Assembly: GCA_020435185.1 (NCBI GenBank)
Contig: JAGRAA010000086.1
Location: 1-14,427 of the forward strand
Direction: 5' to 3'
Source of the DNA: Bdellovibrionales bacterium
GTDB taxonomy: Bacteria > Bdellovibrionota > Bdellovibrionia > Bdellovibrionales > UBA1609
DNA length: 14,427 bases
Made by a program: the position numbers and the translations under genes. The notes beneath the pieces were generated by a model, which ran no database searches, was not told where the DNA came from, and saw nothing but the letters and a program-made list of their open reading frames with translations. Of the stretch, positions 5,591 through 12,540 are shown piece by piece; within the stretch, counting starts at the first letter, position 1, and each line of letters opens with the position of its first letter.

Positions 5591-7285
5591 ATGGCTTTAG
5601 ACCAAAGATTAAGACTAAATTCAATTCTTGGATCCTTTCAAGTCACTCGCCTAATTGGTAAAGGTGGGATGGGAGAGGTTTATGAAGCCTATGAACCCAT
5701 ATTAGAAAGAAAAGTGGCTTTAAAAATAATTAGTAAAGAAGCTAGCCATGATGAGTTCACCGTAAAAAGCTTTCGCAATGAAGGTAAAGCCTTAGCTCAA
5801 ATTAATCATCCCTACGTTGTCAGCATTTACAGCTTTGGTGAGGATCAAGGGATTGAATACATTGCCATGGAATACGTCGAGGGAGAAAACCTCAAGCAAA
5901 AAATTAGAAACAAAGAATACGATTTAAGACAATCCATTTTTATTTTCAAACAAGTGCTTTCAGGAATAAAAGCCCTCCATGCAAACAACATAATTCATCG
6001 AGATTTAAAACCCCCCAATATTATCCTACAACAAAATGGAAAGCCTAAAATCGTTGATTTTGGTATCGCCAAAAGAGTTCGAGAACACACTATAACAGCC
6101 ACTGGAATTGAAAAGAAAAATATCATGGGGTCAATCTATTACATTTCCCCTGAATTACTCAGTGGTCAACCCGCCAGCGTCCAAGCTGACATTTGGAGTT
6201 TAGGAGTTATTTTTTATGAAATGATTACTTTTCTAAGACCCTTTCGCGGAAAAGATCAAGAAGCTATAATGGAAGGTATATTCAATAAAAACTTAGAGTT
6301 TTCTCCCTATGTCAAAACCACTCTACCTCGTGCCGTTCAGACGATCATAAAAAAAATGTGTGCAAAAAACCCGTCACAAAGATATCCAAATATTGAATCC
6401 ATTGAAGAAGATCTTATTCGATGGGAAAAATCAGATCCAAATTTCAATATTAAGCTAGATAATGACCCTGACCTATTTGAAAATATCGAAAAAACCTCAG
6501 TGAAGGACTCCCCAACTCATACTTTTAGCAAGAGCAAATATCCTCTCAATACGCGCTCTCATTCAATTACTAATATCTCTGCTCAGGATCGCTTAAAGGG
6601 CAAACGTCAAGATACTTTATTAATGCGCAAGTCTCGAAAAAAACGTAAGCAGGCGTCATCAAAGTCAAATATCTTTAGCAATAGCATCGCTGTCGTATCT
6701 GTTTTAATTGGCTGCCTATTGCTTTTAAATGCGATTCAGACAAAGTATAATTTTTCATTTCAAGATATATTATTTTTAAAAAATCACTTTTTTAACGACT
6801 CAAAATTACAGATCAATGAGATTGCAGAGCAAAACCACCCTCCAGAATTAAAAGCGGTTCGGCCTTCCAAGGATCATGTGACAAACTCTATAAAGTCAGA
6901 TGAACCACTTATTATCGCCGAAAAGGACTCTCAAGAGCCTCTCCTTGAAGAGAGACAACGGAATGCCAGCTCTATAGAATCCAATTTAGACCCTTCCGAG
7001 CCTATCTATCCATTGAACAACAAAATTATTAAATCCTCTTCGTTAAATAAGGGAGAGCTTCTTACTTTTCTTTGGACAGACCCAAAACATGCTACTGAGT
7101 ATAAACTGCAAATCTCCCCTTCTCAGAGCTTTGAAACCTTGTTTTTCGAGATAAACGTAGAATCCAACAGTTACACCCTGCAATTTGAACTCCCTATCCA
7201 AACATTTTACTGGCGCGTCAGAGCCCAGTATGGGCCAGTAACCGGCCCCTGGTCACGATCTCAAACCTTTAAAATCATCCCTTAA
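5591..7285 (+). CDS. PknB-like transmembrane Ser/Thr protein kinase with FN3-like ectodomain
   Basis: A 564-residue Hanks-type kinase. The catalytic domain (about 17-280) has GKGGMGEVYEAYE (23-35, P-loop), the ATP-binding Lys in VALKII (K45), HRDLKPPN (136-143, catalytic D138), DFG (156-158) and ISPELL (185-190, the APE position). Activation-loop threonines T167, T169 and T171 are candidate autophosphorylation sites. All key residues are present, so it should be active. A polar linker (about 281-345) and a strongly basic juxtamembrane segment (RKSRKKRKQ, 347-355) lead to one transmembrane helix (about 364-382). Outside the membrane, a low-complexity acidic stretch is followed by a fibronectin-III-like domain (about 470-564). 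Its marks are FLWTDPKHATEYKLQIS and YWRVRAQYGPVTGPWS. There are no PASTA repeats. It likely senses an envelope signal and phosphorylates cytoplasmic targets. It lies divergent from an outer-membrane protein. Confidence 0.93.
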   Translation: MALDQRLRLNSILGSFQVTRLIGKGGMGEVYEAYEPILERKVALKIISKEASHDEFTVKSFRNEGKALAQINHPYVVSIYSFGEDQGIEYIAMEYVEGENLKQKIRNKEYDLRQSIFIFKQVLSGIKALHANNIIHRDLKPPNIILQQNGKPKIVDFGIAKRVREHTITATGIEKKNIMGSIYYISPELLSGQPASVQADIWSLGVIFYEMITFLRPFRGKDQEAIMEGIFNKNLEFSPYVKTTLPRAVQTIIKKMCAKNPSQRYPNIESIEEDLIRWEKSDPNFNIKLDNDPDLFENIEKTSVKDSPTHTFSKSKYPLNTRSHSITNISAQDRLKGKRQDTLLMRKSRKKRKQASSKSNIFSNSIAVVSVLIGCLLLLNAIQTKYNFSFQDILFLKNHFFNDSKLQINEIAEQNHPPELKAVRPSKDHVTNSIKSDEPLIIAEKDSQEPLLEERQRNASSIESNLDPSEPIYPLNNKIIKSSSLNKGELLTFLWTDPKHATEYKLQISPSQSFETLFFEINVESNSYTLQFELPIQTFYWRVRAQYGPVTGPWSRSQTFKIIP

Positions 7286-7355
7286 AAGTGAAATTGAGAG
7301 CGTTGTTCTTGAAATTATTACATTTTAGTAGCGTCACCTCTAATCCTTTGAATTT

Positions 7356-7377
7356 TCTCATCATAGTCTCACAGTAG
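7356..7377 (+). repeat. 11-bp direct repeat upstream of the phn promoter (Pho-box-like spacing)
   Basis: TCTCATCATAG (7356-7366) and TCTCACAGTAG (7367-7377) are adjacent and share 8 of 11 bases; the pair ends 4 nt before the -35. PhoB binds direct repeats with an 11-bp period, so a phosphate-control site is a natural idea for a phn operon. The bases, however, are not close to the E. coli CTGTCAT consensus. Confidence 0.25.
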
Positions 7378-7381
7378 GGGG

Positions 7382-7410
7382 TTGACATTGCGCCGCATTA
7401 ACTCTAGGAT
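7382..7410 (+). promoter_or_regulatory. Promoter of phnDCE
   Basis: TTGACA (7382-7387), a 17-nt spacer and TAGGAT (7405-7410): a perfect -35 and a 4/6 -10 (second T and first A intact). The predicted start is near 7417, giving a leader of about 27 nt that contains AGGGG (7432-7436). This is one of the two best promoters in the window. Confidence 0.75.
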
Positions 7411-7416
7411 GCGACG
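7391..7416. promoter_or_regulatory. Operator-like inverted repeat overlapping the phn -10
   Basis: CGCCGCAT (7391-7398) and ATGCGACG (7409-7416) pair at 7 of 8 positions around a 10-nt centre. The left arm lies in the promoter spacer and the right arm overlaps the -10, so a bound protein would block RNA polymerase. The arms are much more GC-rich than their surroundings. It is unlikely to act as an RNA hairpin because transcription should begin just after it. Confidence 0.45.
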
Positions 7417-7443
7417 AAATCTTAAACATTTAGGGGTATGCAC

Positions 7444-8466
7444 ATGGGAATAAAAAAGGCATTGATAGCAATGAGCTTAATGGGGGCGTTTAGTTTTCTT
7501 TTAGGATGTAATGATCCTGAGGTGGGGTCTAAAGAAAGACCTTTTACAATGTACTTTGTTCCTTCTGTTGATTCTCAAACCATTGCAAAAACAGCTGGAG
7601 ATCTTATTAAGTTTGTAGAAAAAGAAGTGAGCCAAGAACTCTACGGGAAAGACGAAGGCTTCTATATTAAAAGTGCAATTCCTACCAGCTATATTGCTGT
7701 GGTAGAAGCTTTCGGAACTGGACGCGCTGAATTTGCAACCTTTAATACCTTTAGTTATATCCTTACTAAAGACGTCAAAAAGTATCCCATTGAAGCTATC
7801 CTCACCGTTATTCACGGAAATGGTGAATCTACTTATAAAGGTCAAATCATCGCTAGAAGTGATTCAAAGATTAACTCTATTGAAGATCTAGCTGGTAAAA
7901 AGTTCGCTTTTACAGACCCAGCTTCTACTTCTGGTTTTATACTTCCTTCTCAACTTTTAAAAGAAAAAGGAATCAACCTTGGTGAAGTCGTCTTCGCGCA
8001 AAAACATGACAATGTCGTTACCATGGTTTACCAAGGACAAGTAGATGCCGGAGCCACGTACTACTCTTCTCCTTTCACTGAAGAAGTCAATGGCAAGAAG
8101 GTTTCTAAAATTCAAGATGCTCGTGCCCGTGTCATGACCCAATTCCCGGATGTAGAAAAGAAGGTAAAAATAGTAGGTTTCACTGAGGATATTCCCAATG
8201 AACCTTGGGTTATCCGAACTAACATTTATAAGGACAACGAAAAGAATTTAAAGCTTAAAAACGCAATGACCAAAGCCCTATTAGCTTATGCTCAGACCGA
8301 ACACGGAAAAAAAGAACTCGCTGAAATATACAGTGTTCACGGGCTAGTTCCTGCTAACGATGATAAATATAATGGCATCCGCAAGACAATTGCTGAACAG
8401 CCTGTAAATTTGGAAGAAATATTAAATAAGAAAAATTTAAAAAAGAAATCCCAAGCAAAAAAATAA
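7444..8466 (+). CDS. phnD: Phosphonate-type ABC transporter substrate-binding lipoprotein (PhnD family)
   Basis: The binding component of a phosphonate/phosphite-class importer; it delivers its ligand to PhnE. I prefer ATG at 7444 over ATG at 7438: AGGGG (7432-7436) is 7 nt from the former and 1 nt from the latter. This gives 340 residues. The signal peptide ends in FLLGC with Cys22 lipidated, which tethers it to a membrane facing the periplasm. Family marks are RPFTMYFVPSVDS at the start of lobe 1, YIAVVEAFGTGRAEFATFNTFSY, and the ligand-loop signature FTDPASTSGFILP (after about residue 155), typical of PhnD/PtxB/HtxB proteins. EPWVIR follows in lobe 2. The Lys-rich tail is not typical. The ligand cannot be named: phosphonates, phosphite, hypophosphite and related anions are all bound by this family. 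It is the first gene of an operon, 14 nt before phnC. Confidence 0.9.
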   Translation: MGIKKALIAMSLMGAFSFLLGCNDPEVGSKERPFTMYFVPSVDSQTIAKTAGDLIKFVEKEVSQELYGKDEGFYIKSAIPTSYIAVVEAFGTGRAEFATFNTFSYILTKDVKKYPIEAILTVIHGNGESTYKGQIIARSDSKINSIEDLAGKKFAFTDPASTSGFILPSQLLKEKGINLGEVVFAQKHDNVVTMVYQGQVDAGATYYSSPFTEEVNGKKVSKIQDARARVMTQFPDVEKKVKIVGFTEDIPNEPWVIRTNIYKDNEKNLKLKNAMTKALLAYAQTEHGKKELAEIYSVHGLVPANDDKYNGIRKTIAEQPVNLEEILNKKNLKKKSQAKK

Positions 8467-8480
8467 AAAGTAGGTAATTC

Positions 8481-9248
8481 ATGAAGACTATTCTTGAAGT
8501 TAAAAATTTAAACAAAATCTACCATAACGGAACTCACGCCTTAAAAAATGTTTCCTTTAAAGTAAACGAAGGTGAGTTCTTAGGCGTTATTGGCTTGAGT
8601 GGTTCCGGAAAATCCACTCTATTAAGATGCATTAATCGATTGGTTGAGCCTACAAGTGGAGAGATTCTCTTAAATGGAGATGATGTCACTAAATTGAACT
8701 CTTCTGATCTCAGAAAAAAACGTCAACAAATTGGAATGATCTTTCAAAGTTTTAACTTAGTGAAAAGAAAGTCTGTCTTAACAAACACTCTAACAGGAAA
8801 ACTGGGTTCTAAGGGAACAGTTAAAAGCCTGTTAGGACTTTGGGACCAAGCAGAAAAAGAAGAAGCTATGGGCTATTTACATACCGTTGGATTAGATAGC
8901 AAAGCCCACATTAGAGCTGATGAGCTTAGTGGAGGCCAGCAACAACGCGTGGCCATAGCAAGAGCTTTTATGCAAAGACCTAAGATTCTTCTTGCCGATG
9001 AACCTGTCGCAAGTTTAGATCCAGCCACATCTCACTCGATTATGGATTATTTAGAAGATGCCAATAAAGAGTATGGCCAAACTATTTTATGTAATCTTCA
9101 TTTTTTAAGTCTTGTTCGTCGATACACCACGAGAGTTATTGCTCTTAAGGGTGGAGAACTGGTCTATGAAGGAAAACCTGAAGATATAACAAAAGAGTGG
9201 TTCCATGAAATCTATGGTGATCAGGCCAAAGAAGTAGAAATTCGATAG
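8481..9248 (+). CDS. phnC: Phosphonate-type ABC transporter ATP-binding protein (PhnC family)
   Basis: A 255-residue ATPase that powers uptake by PhnD/PhnE from the cytoplasmic side. All nucleotide-binding motifs are intact: Walker A GLSGSGKST (38-46), Q-loop Gln in IFQSFNL (Q89), signature LSGGQQQR (149-156), Walker B ILLADEP (169-175) with catalytic Glu174, D-loop SLDP (178-181) and switch His207 (CNLHFLS). The insertion VLTNTLTGKLGSKGTVKSLLG (about 99-119), with LGLWD after it, matches the PhnC subfamily rather than amino-acid importers. The candidate SD GTAGG lies 8 nt before the ATG. It is 14 nt after phnD and 11 nt before phnE, so it is co-transcribed from the promoter upstream of phnD. 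Confidence 0.95.
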   Translation: MKTILEVKNLNKIYHNGTHALKNVSFKVNEGEFLGVIGLSGSGKSTLLRCINRLVEPTSGEILLNGDDVTKLNSSDLRKKRQQIGMIFQSFNLVKRKSVLTNTLTGKLGSKGTVKSLLGLWDQAEKEEAMGYLHTVGLDSKAHIRADELSGGQQQRVAIARAFMQRPKILLADEPVASLDPATSHSIMDYLEDANKEYGQTILCNLHFLSLVRRYTTRVIALKGGELVYEGKPEDITKEWFHEIYGDQAKEVEIR

Positions 9249-9259
9249 GAGAATTATTC

Positions 9260-10336
9260 ATGCAAGAAATGTATAATCAAATAATTGCCAAAGAAAAAAG
9301 AAAAGGCCAAATTCAAGCCTTTATTATGAACTTCTTTTACTGCCTCTACTTTATTTTAGTAGTTGCCTATTTCGCTTCTGAGAGTTTCCAAATGGGAACC
9401 GGCGTCTATCAGAGCGCAAGCTCCTTTGCTGGATATCTTGGAATTACCGCAATCATCAGCCTTTTATGGACAAGAGCTCCTCTCTCCTTTGGAACATTAT
9501 TGGTTAACAGAACCAATCCTGTCCTTAAAGGCTTATCTTCTTCTCCATCTCTAAAACAGTGGAGCACTTCACTAAGTGGAATGGCTTCGATTCTTTTGAT
9601 CCTTCTCACCTTCGCCTTAGGTTGGAAGATGACTGAGATGAACGTCTACACCCTATTTAGCATGGAAGGCTTAGCTGGTGCGAAGAGAATATTTACGGCT
9701 ATCCTTCAACCTAATATCAATATCATTGATCTTGTTATTCAATATATGATTGTAACTATTTTCATCGCGCTGATGGCTACAACTTTGGCTATTCCTATTG
9801 CTTTTTTGATGAGCTTTTTTATGGCTAGAAACTTAGCAAAGTCTTCTCAAACATCCATGACCATCTATACATTATTAAGATTTCTTTCTAACTTCACGAG
9901 ATCAGTAGAACCCCTAATTTGGGCTATCGTCTTCTCTGTGTGGGTGGGAATTGGTCCCTTCGCGGGCATGATGGCTCTGATGATCCACTCTATTGCTGCT
10001 CTTACTAAATTATATTCAGAACAAATTGAAAATATTGATAAAGGCCCTATAGAAGCTATTGAGGCCACTGGCGCCAATAGAATTCAAGTCATATGGTATG
10101 CCGTTGTTCCACAAATCATTTTACCTTACCTCTCTTTTACAATTTATCGATGGGATATAAATATTAGAATGGCCACCATAATTGGTCTTGTGGGCGGTGG
10201 CGGTGTGGGTACTTTACTTATGCAGTATCAAGGATTAGCTAAATGGAATGAGGTAGGCACAGTTGTGATTGTTATTGCTGTAGTGGTATGGGTAATGGAT
10301 TATCTTTCTGCCCGTATAAGAGAGGCCATATACTAA
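9260..10336 (+). CDS. phnE: Phosphonate-type ABC transporter permease (PhnE family), N-terminally extended
   Basis: A 358-residue inner-membrane permease. The C-terminal two thirds is a standard PhnE: a run of helices from about 158, EPLIWAIVFSVWVGIGPFAG (217-236), and the EAA coupling motif EAIEATGANRIQVIWYAVVP (265-284) that docks PhnC. GLVGGGGVGTLL (309-320) follows, with a final helix at about 331-347. The family is usually near 260-290 residues; the excess is N-terminal. About 130 residues carry three extra hydrophobic segments (about 22-40, 55-70 and 106-122) that do not contain a second EAA motif, so this is not a duplicated permease. The SD is AGGAGA, 8 nt before the ATG. It converges on greB; its TAA shares three bases with the greB stop. 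Confidence 0.92.
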   Translation: MQEMYNQIIAKEKRKGQIQAFIMNFFYCLYFILVVAYFASESFQMGTGVYQSASSFAGYLGITAIISLLWTRAPLSFGTLLVNRTNPVLKGLSSSPSLKQWSTSLSGMASILLILLTFALGWKMTEMNVYTLFSMEGLAGAKRIFTAILQPNINIIDLVIQYMIVTIFIALMATTLAIPIAFLMSFFMARNLAKSSQTSMTIYTLLRFLSNFTRSVEPLIWAIVFSVWVGIGPFAGMMALMIHSIAALTKLYSEQIENIDKGPIEAIEATGANRIQVIWYAVVPQIILPYLSFTIYRWDINIRMATIIGLVGGGGVGTLLMQYQGLAKWNEVGTVVIVIAVVVWVMDYLSARIREAIY

Positions 10337-10827
10337 TCATTAGACTCGTCGAATGAGATTTTAGTAATTTCTAACCACACTTCTTCTTTTGGTGTTTTTA
10401 CTGAAACCTCATCACCGACTTGTTTTCCCAACAAGGATTTGGCCATAGGACTCTTCCAGCTGATTTTTCCGCCCTTAGTGTCTATTTCATCCTCTCCAAC
10501 GATTTGAAACACTCTTAACTCACCGGTCTCGTACTCTACTGTAACAGTAGCAGAAAACACCACTTTTTCAGAGGTCATCTTTTGAGGATCAACTGGATAG
10601 GCGGATTCAATTTTTTTCCCGAGATAGCGTAGACGACGATCAATTTCTCGTAGTCGTTTTTTGCCATAGATATAGTCACCATTTTCGCTTCTGTCCCCGT
10701 TTCCTGCAGCCCAAGCAACGGTCTCAACGACTTTTGGTCGTTCTTCTTGAACAAGAAACTGATACTCGGCCTTGAGTTTAATCAACCCTTTGAGAGTAAT
10801 ATAATTTTTCTGCTGTGAGTCTGACAT
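10333..10827 (-). CDS. greB: Transcript cleavage factor GreB
   Basis: A 164-residue elongation factor that enters the RNA polymerase secondary channel and stimulates cleavage of backtracked RNA. The N-terminal coiled coil (about 10-80) contains RPKVVETVAWAAGNGDRSENGDY (30-52), with the acidic tip D45, E48 and D51 intact, then KKRLREIDRRLRYL (56-69), which is characteristic of GreB rather than GreA. The C-terminal FKBP-like domain (about 88-160) includes VEYETGELRVFQIVGEDE and SWKSPMAKSLLGKQVGDEV. Compared with the common GreB phrase ENADYQYNKKR, this protein has Gly at two positions (ENGDYIYGKKR). There is no SD; a good promoter ends 6 nt before the ATG. It is monocistronic, divergent from the HEAT-like gene, and convergent with and slightly overlapping phnE. 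Confidence 0.95.
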   Translation of the reverse strand: MSDSQQKNYITLKGLIKLKAEYQFLVQEERPKVVETVAWAAGNGDRSENGDYIYGKKRLREIDRRLRYLGKKIESAYPVDPQKMTSEKVVFSATVTVEYETGELRVFQIVGEDEIDTKGGKISWKSPMAKSLLGKQVGDEVSVKTPKEEVWLEITKISFDESND

Positions 10828-10833
10828 AATTGT

Positions 10834-10862
10834 AAAATAGCAATTGAATTTGATTATGGCAA
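10834..10862 (-). promoter_or_regulatory. Leaderless promoter of greB
   Basis: On the minus strand, TTGCCA (10857-10862), an exact 17-nt spacer and TATTTT (10834-10839). The -10 ends 6 nt before the ATG at 10827, and the intervening ACAATT has no SD. This is the clearest leaderless case in the window. It interleaves with the promoter of the divergent gene. Confidence 0.62.
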
Positions 10863-10877
10863 AGTATGATTTAAACT
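10850..10877 (+). promoter_or_regulatory. Leaderless promoter of the HEAT-like gene
   Basis: TTGATT (10850-10855), a 16-nt spacer and TAAACT (10872-10877); the -10 ends 6 nt before the ATG at 10884. No SD is present. Its -35 lies in the spacer of the greB promoter and the greB -35 lies in its spacer, so both promoters occupy the same face-to-face 56-bp region. Confidence 0.48.
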
Positions 10878-10883
10878 TAAATC

Positions 10884-11843
10884 ATGAAGTCTTCTTACAA
10901 AATATTTTTTATATGTCTTTCGATAATCACTTTTTTTTCTCTTACTCACTTATCGACGTTAGCTTTTGCCTCTAGAAGTGTGGTCACCGATTATAGAACT
11001 CAGTTTTTGCTGAACCAAGCCAATAAATCTTCTGATTGGCAAAAAAAATTCTGCCAATTTAAACGTGGTATCAAAGGGATAAAAAAAAATACCTATGACA
11101 AACTCATTCCTCTTCTTATCAATGAGGCTCTCAGTGCTGGCCACAATACCAGTCCCTGTATTTTGATCGCTCTGGCAAAATCCACCGAGGATGCGTTTCA
11201 AAAAAACCCTCAATTGATAAAACTTTATACGCAAAAAAATATATTGGCTCTTTTTCAATACTTTATTCATCAAGACAACACCAGAATAGAAACCTCATAT
11301 ATAGTTTCCTACCTAGGGGAAGCGGCAATTCCCTTTCAGCAAGAAATTATAAAAGCCTTTAAAAAAGAAGACTTTCATTCTCAGTACTATATTTCTCCCT
11401 TATTTAATCTACAAACTCCTGACGCCCTAGAAGCTCTTTATCAAGGGTTACGATCCGAGAAACCACAAATTCGATTAAACTCAGCAAACGTGTTAGGAAA
11501 AACAACAAAACAAAAAGACAAAACAGTCGCTATCTTGAGATCCTCTATCGCTTATCAACAAAGTAAAAAAAATCATCAGACTCTTCTCGCTGTCATTGCG
11601 GCCATTGGTGAATTCGGCCCTCTTGCTGAATCGGCTTATACTGCAATAAAGAATCTTTATTATTCTGGCCTATCTAAACAAGTCAACGATGAAGAACTTT
11701 CGCTCATTAGCCTATCTAGTCTCTTTAAAATCAGTCCAAAAAATACTCACACTCAGCTGGCCCTTCAACAAGCCCTTGAATCTAACAAACCAAAACTGCA
11801 AACATTAGGGAAACAACTTATCCAAGAAAAAAAAGTCGATTGA
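10884..11843 (+). CDS. Secreted HEAT-like repeat protein
   Basis: A 319-residue exported protein. The signal peptide (hydrophobic core about 7-28) should be cleaved after LAFA (residue 29). The rest is almost wholly alpha-helical, arranged as helix pairs, with HEAT-like phrases such as YIVSYLGEAAIPFQQEIIKAF (143-163), TPDALEALYQGLRSEKPQIRLNSANVLGKT (about 178-207) and LLAVIAAIGEFGPLAESAYTAIKNL. About five repeats seem to fit, forming a solenoid likely to bind a partner protein in the periplasm. No catalytic motif is visible. A HEAT-like fold is my reading of the pattern; a general armadillo/TPR-like solenoid is the alternative. It starts at the codon where transcription is predicted to begin, and overlaps the opposing HTTM-like gene by 26 nt at the 3' end. 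Confidence 0.75.
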   Translation: MKSSYKIFFICLSIITFFSLTHLSTLAFASRSVVTDYRTQFLLNQANKSSDWQKKFCQFKRGIKGIKKNTYDKLIPLLINEALSAGHNTSPCILIALAKSTEDAFQKNPQLIKLYTQKNILALFQYFIHQDNTRIETSYIVSYLGEAAIPFQQEIIKAFKKEDFHSQYYISPLFNLQTPDALEALYQGLRSEKPQIRLNSANVLGKTTKQKDKTVAILRSSIAYQQSKKNHQTLLAVIAAIGEFGPLAESAYTAIKNLYYSGLSKQVNDEELSLISLSSLFKISPKNTHTQLALQQALESNKPKLQTLGKQLIQEKKVD

Positions 11844-12540
11844 GATATAACGATAAAAAATAGAGAGCTGGATAGGTAGCTATCCATATGTGCAAAAATC
11901 GATTCAAACCAAACACTATCGCCACAAACATATGGAAAATTAATCCCAATGCTAAAAATACTTCGAGAGTAGGAGTATGAACTATAGAAAACGCAAAAAA
12001 TAACTCAAAAACGATAACCAAACCACTTAAAAGAGAATACGTAGATGATTTCAAACTCGGAAACAAAGGGACATATGGGCTAATCTGCAGATAAGCCTTT
12101 AATGCAAATCCGCTTCTCCAATCTGCATTTTTAATTTTTATAAAGCCAGAGATCAGGTACGACATCAAACTCTGGATGGCTATATAAAAAAGCCCTGCCT
12201 TCGGAAAAAACACCTCTATGGACAAACCCATTAAAACAACCATAGACATTGAGTCACTGCCACCATTGAAAGACTTTGCACAAGCTCTAGCTATCCAAAT
12301 AATCGAAATAATCAACAGAAGATAAACGAACACCGAATGAATAAATAGTATCAAAACACTCAACACCAATCGGAATATCAACCATCCGTTCGGCCATAAA
12401 TCATAAGGCCATCCTAAGGGCCATATTCCATTATTGGCAAAGACTTTTTTAATTTTAAAGTATTCTAAAGATTGAAAAATGAGTGCAAACGAAAGAAAAA
12501 TACGGGTCAGAGTTAATGCTGTATAATAAGATTCAGGCAT
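11818..12540 (-). CDS. HTTM-like multi-pass membrane protein
   Basis: A 240-residue protein with about six transmembrane helices (roughly 8-26, 53-82, 98-110, 117-134, 166-186 and 192-226, the last probably two). The order of features matches the HTTM domain (horizontally transferred transmembrane helices, related to the membrane part of vitamin-K gamma-carboxylase): FNGGSDSM (91-98), SYLISGFIKIKNADWRSGFAL (127-147) with the WRSG turn, then H203 (LIFHMFVAIVFGLNRF). Assignment is from memory of the family pattern. It is shorter than full-length HTTM proteins, and no carboxylase domain follows. The start ATG overlaps the preceding gene by 8 nt and has GAGG 9 nt upstream, so it is translationally coupled. 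The C-terminal coding sequence overlaps the opposing HEAT-like gene by 26 nt. Confidence 0.72.
   Translation of the reverse strand: MPESYYTALTLTRIFLSFALIFQSLEYFKIKKVFANNGIWPLGWPYDLWPNGWLIFRLVLSVLILFIHSVFVYLLLIISIIWIARACAKSFNGGSDSMSMVVLMGLSIEVFFPKAGLFYIAIQSLMSYLISGFIKIKNADWRSGFALKAYLQISPYVPLFPSLKSSTYSLLSGLVIVFELFFAFSIVHTPTLEVFLALGLIFHMFVAIVFGLNRFLHIWIATYPALYFLSLYLNRLFFLG
11869..11886. other. Perfect hairpin near the convergent junction
   Basis: TGGATAG (11869-11875) and CTATCCA (11880-11886) pair perfectly over 7 bp around a GTAG loop. It lies 26 nt past the HEAT-like stop, inside the opposing gene. On the minus strand a run of six T follows about 8 nt after the stem; on the plus strand there is no T run. 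It could slow transcription but is not a convincing intrinsic terminator. Confidence 0.3.

Noticed and set aside
7391..7416. Reading the phn inverted repeat as a terminator or riboswitch
   Set aside because: No T run follows and the predicted transcription start is downstream of it, so it would not be in the RNA.
7501..8142. Minus-strand open frames of 114 and 61 codons inside phnD
   Set aside because: Antisense shadows of a well-conserved binding-protein gene; no start signal and no recognisable product.
9363..10077. Alternative-frame open frames inside phnE on both strands
   Set aside because: phnE is supported by its EAA motif, SD and operon position; the others have none of these.
10337..10362. 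Possible intrinsic terminator after phnE (TCATT...AATGA with a following TTTT)
   Set aside because: The stem is 5 bp, then a mismatch, then 3 bp with a 2-nt loop that cannot close, and the T run is short; it also lies in greB coding DNA.
10959..11273. Minus-strand 104-codon open frame inside the HEAT-like gene
   Set aside because: Antisense to a gene with a signal peptide and repeat pattern; no ribosome site or promoter.
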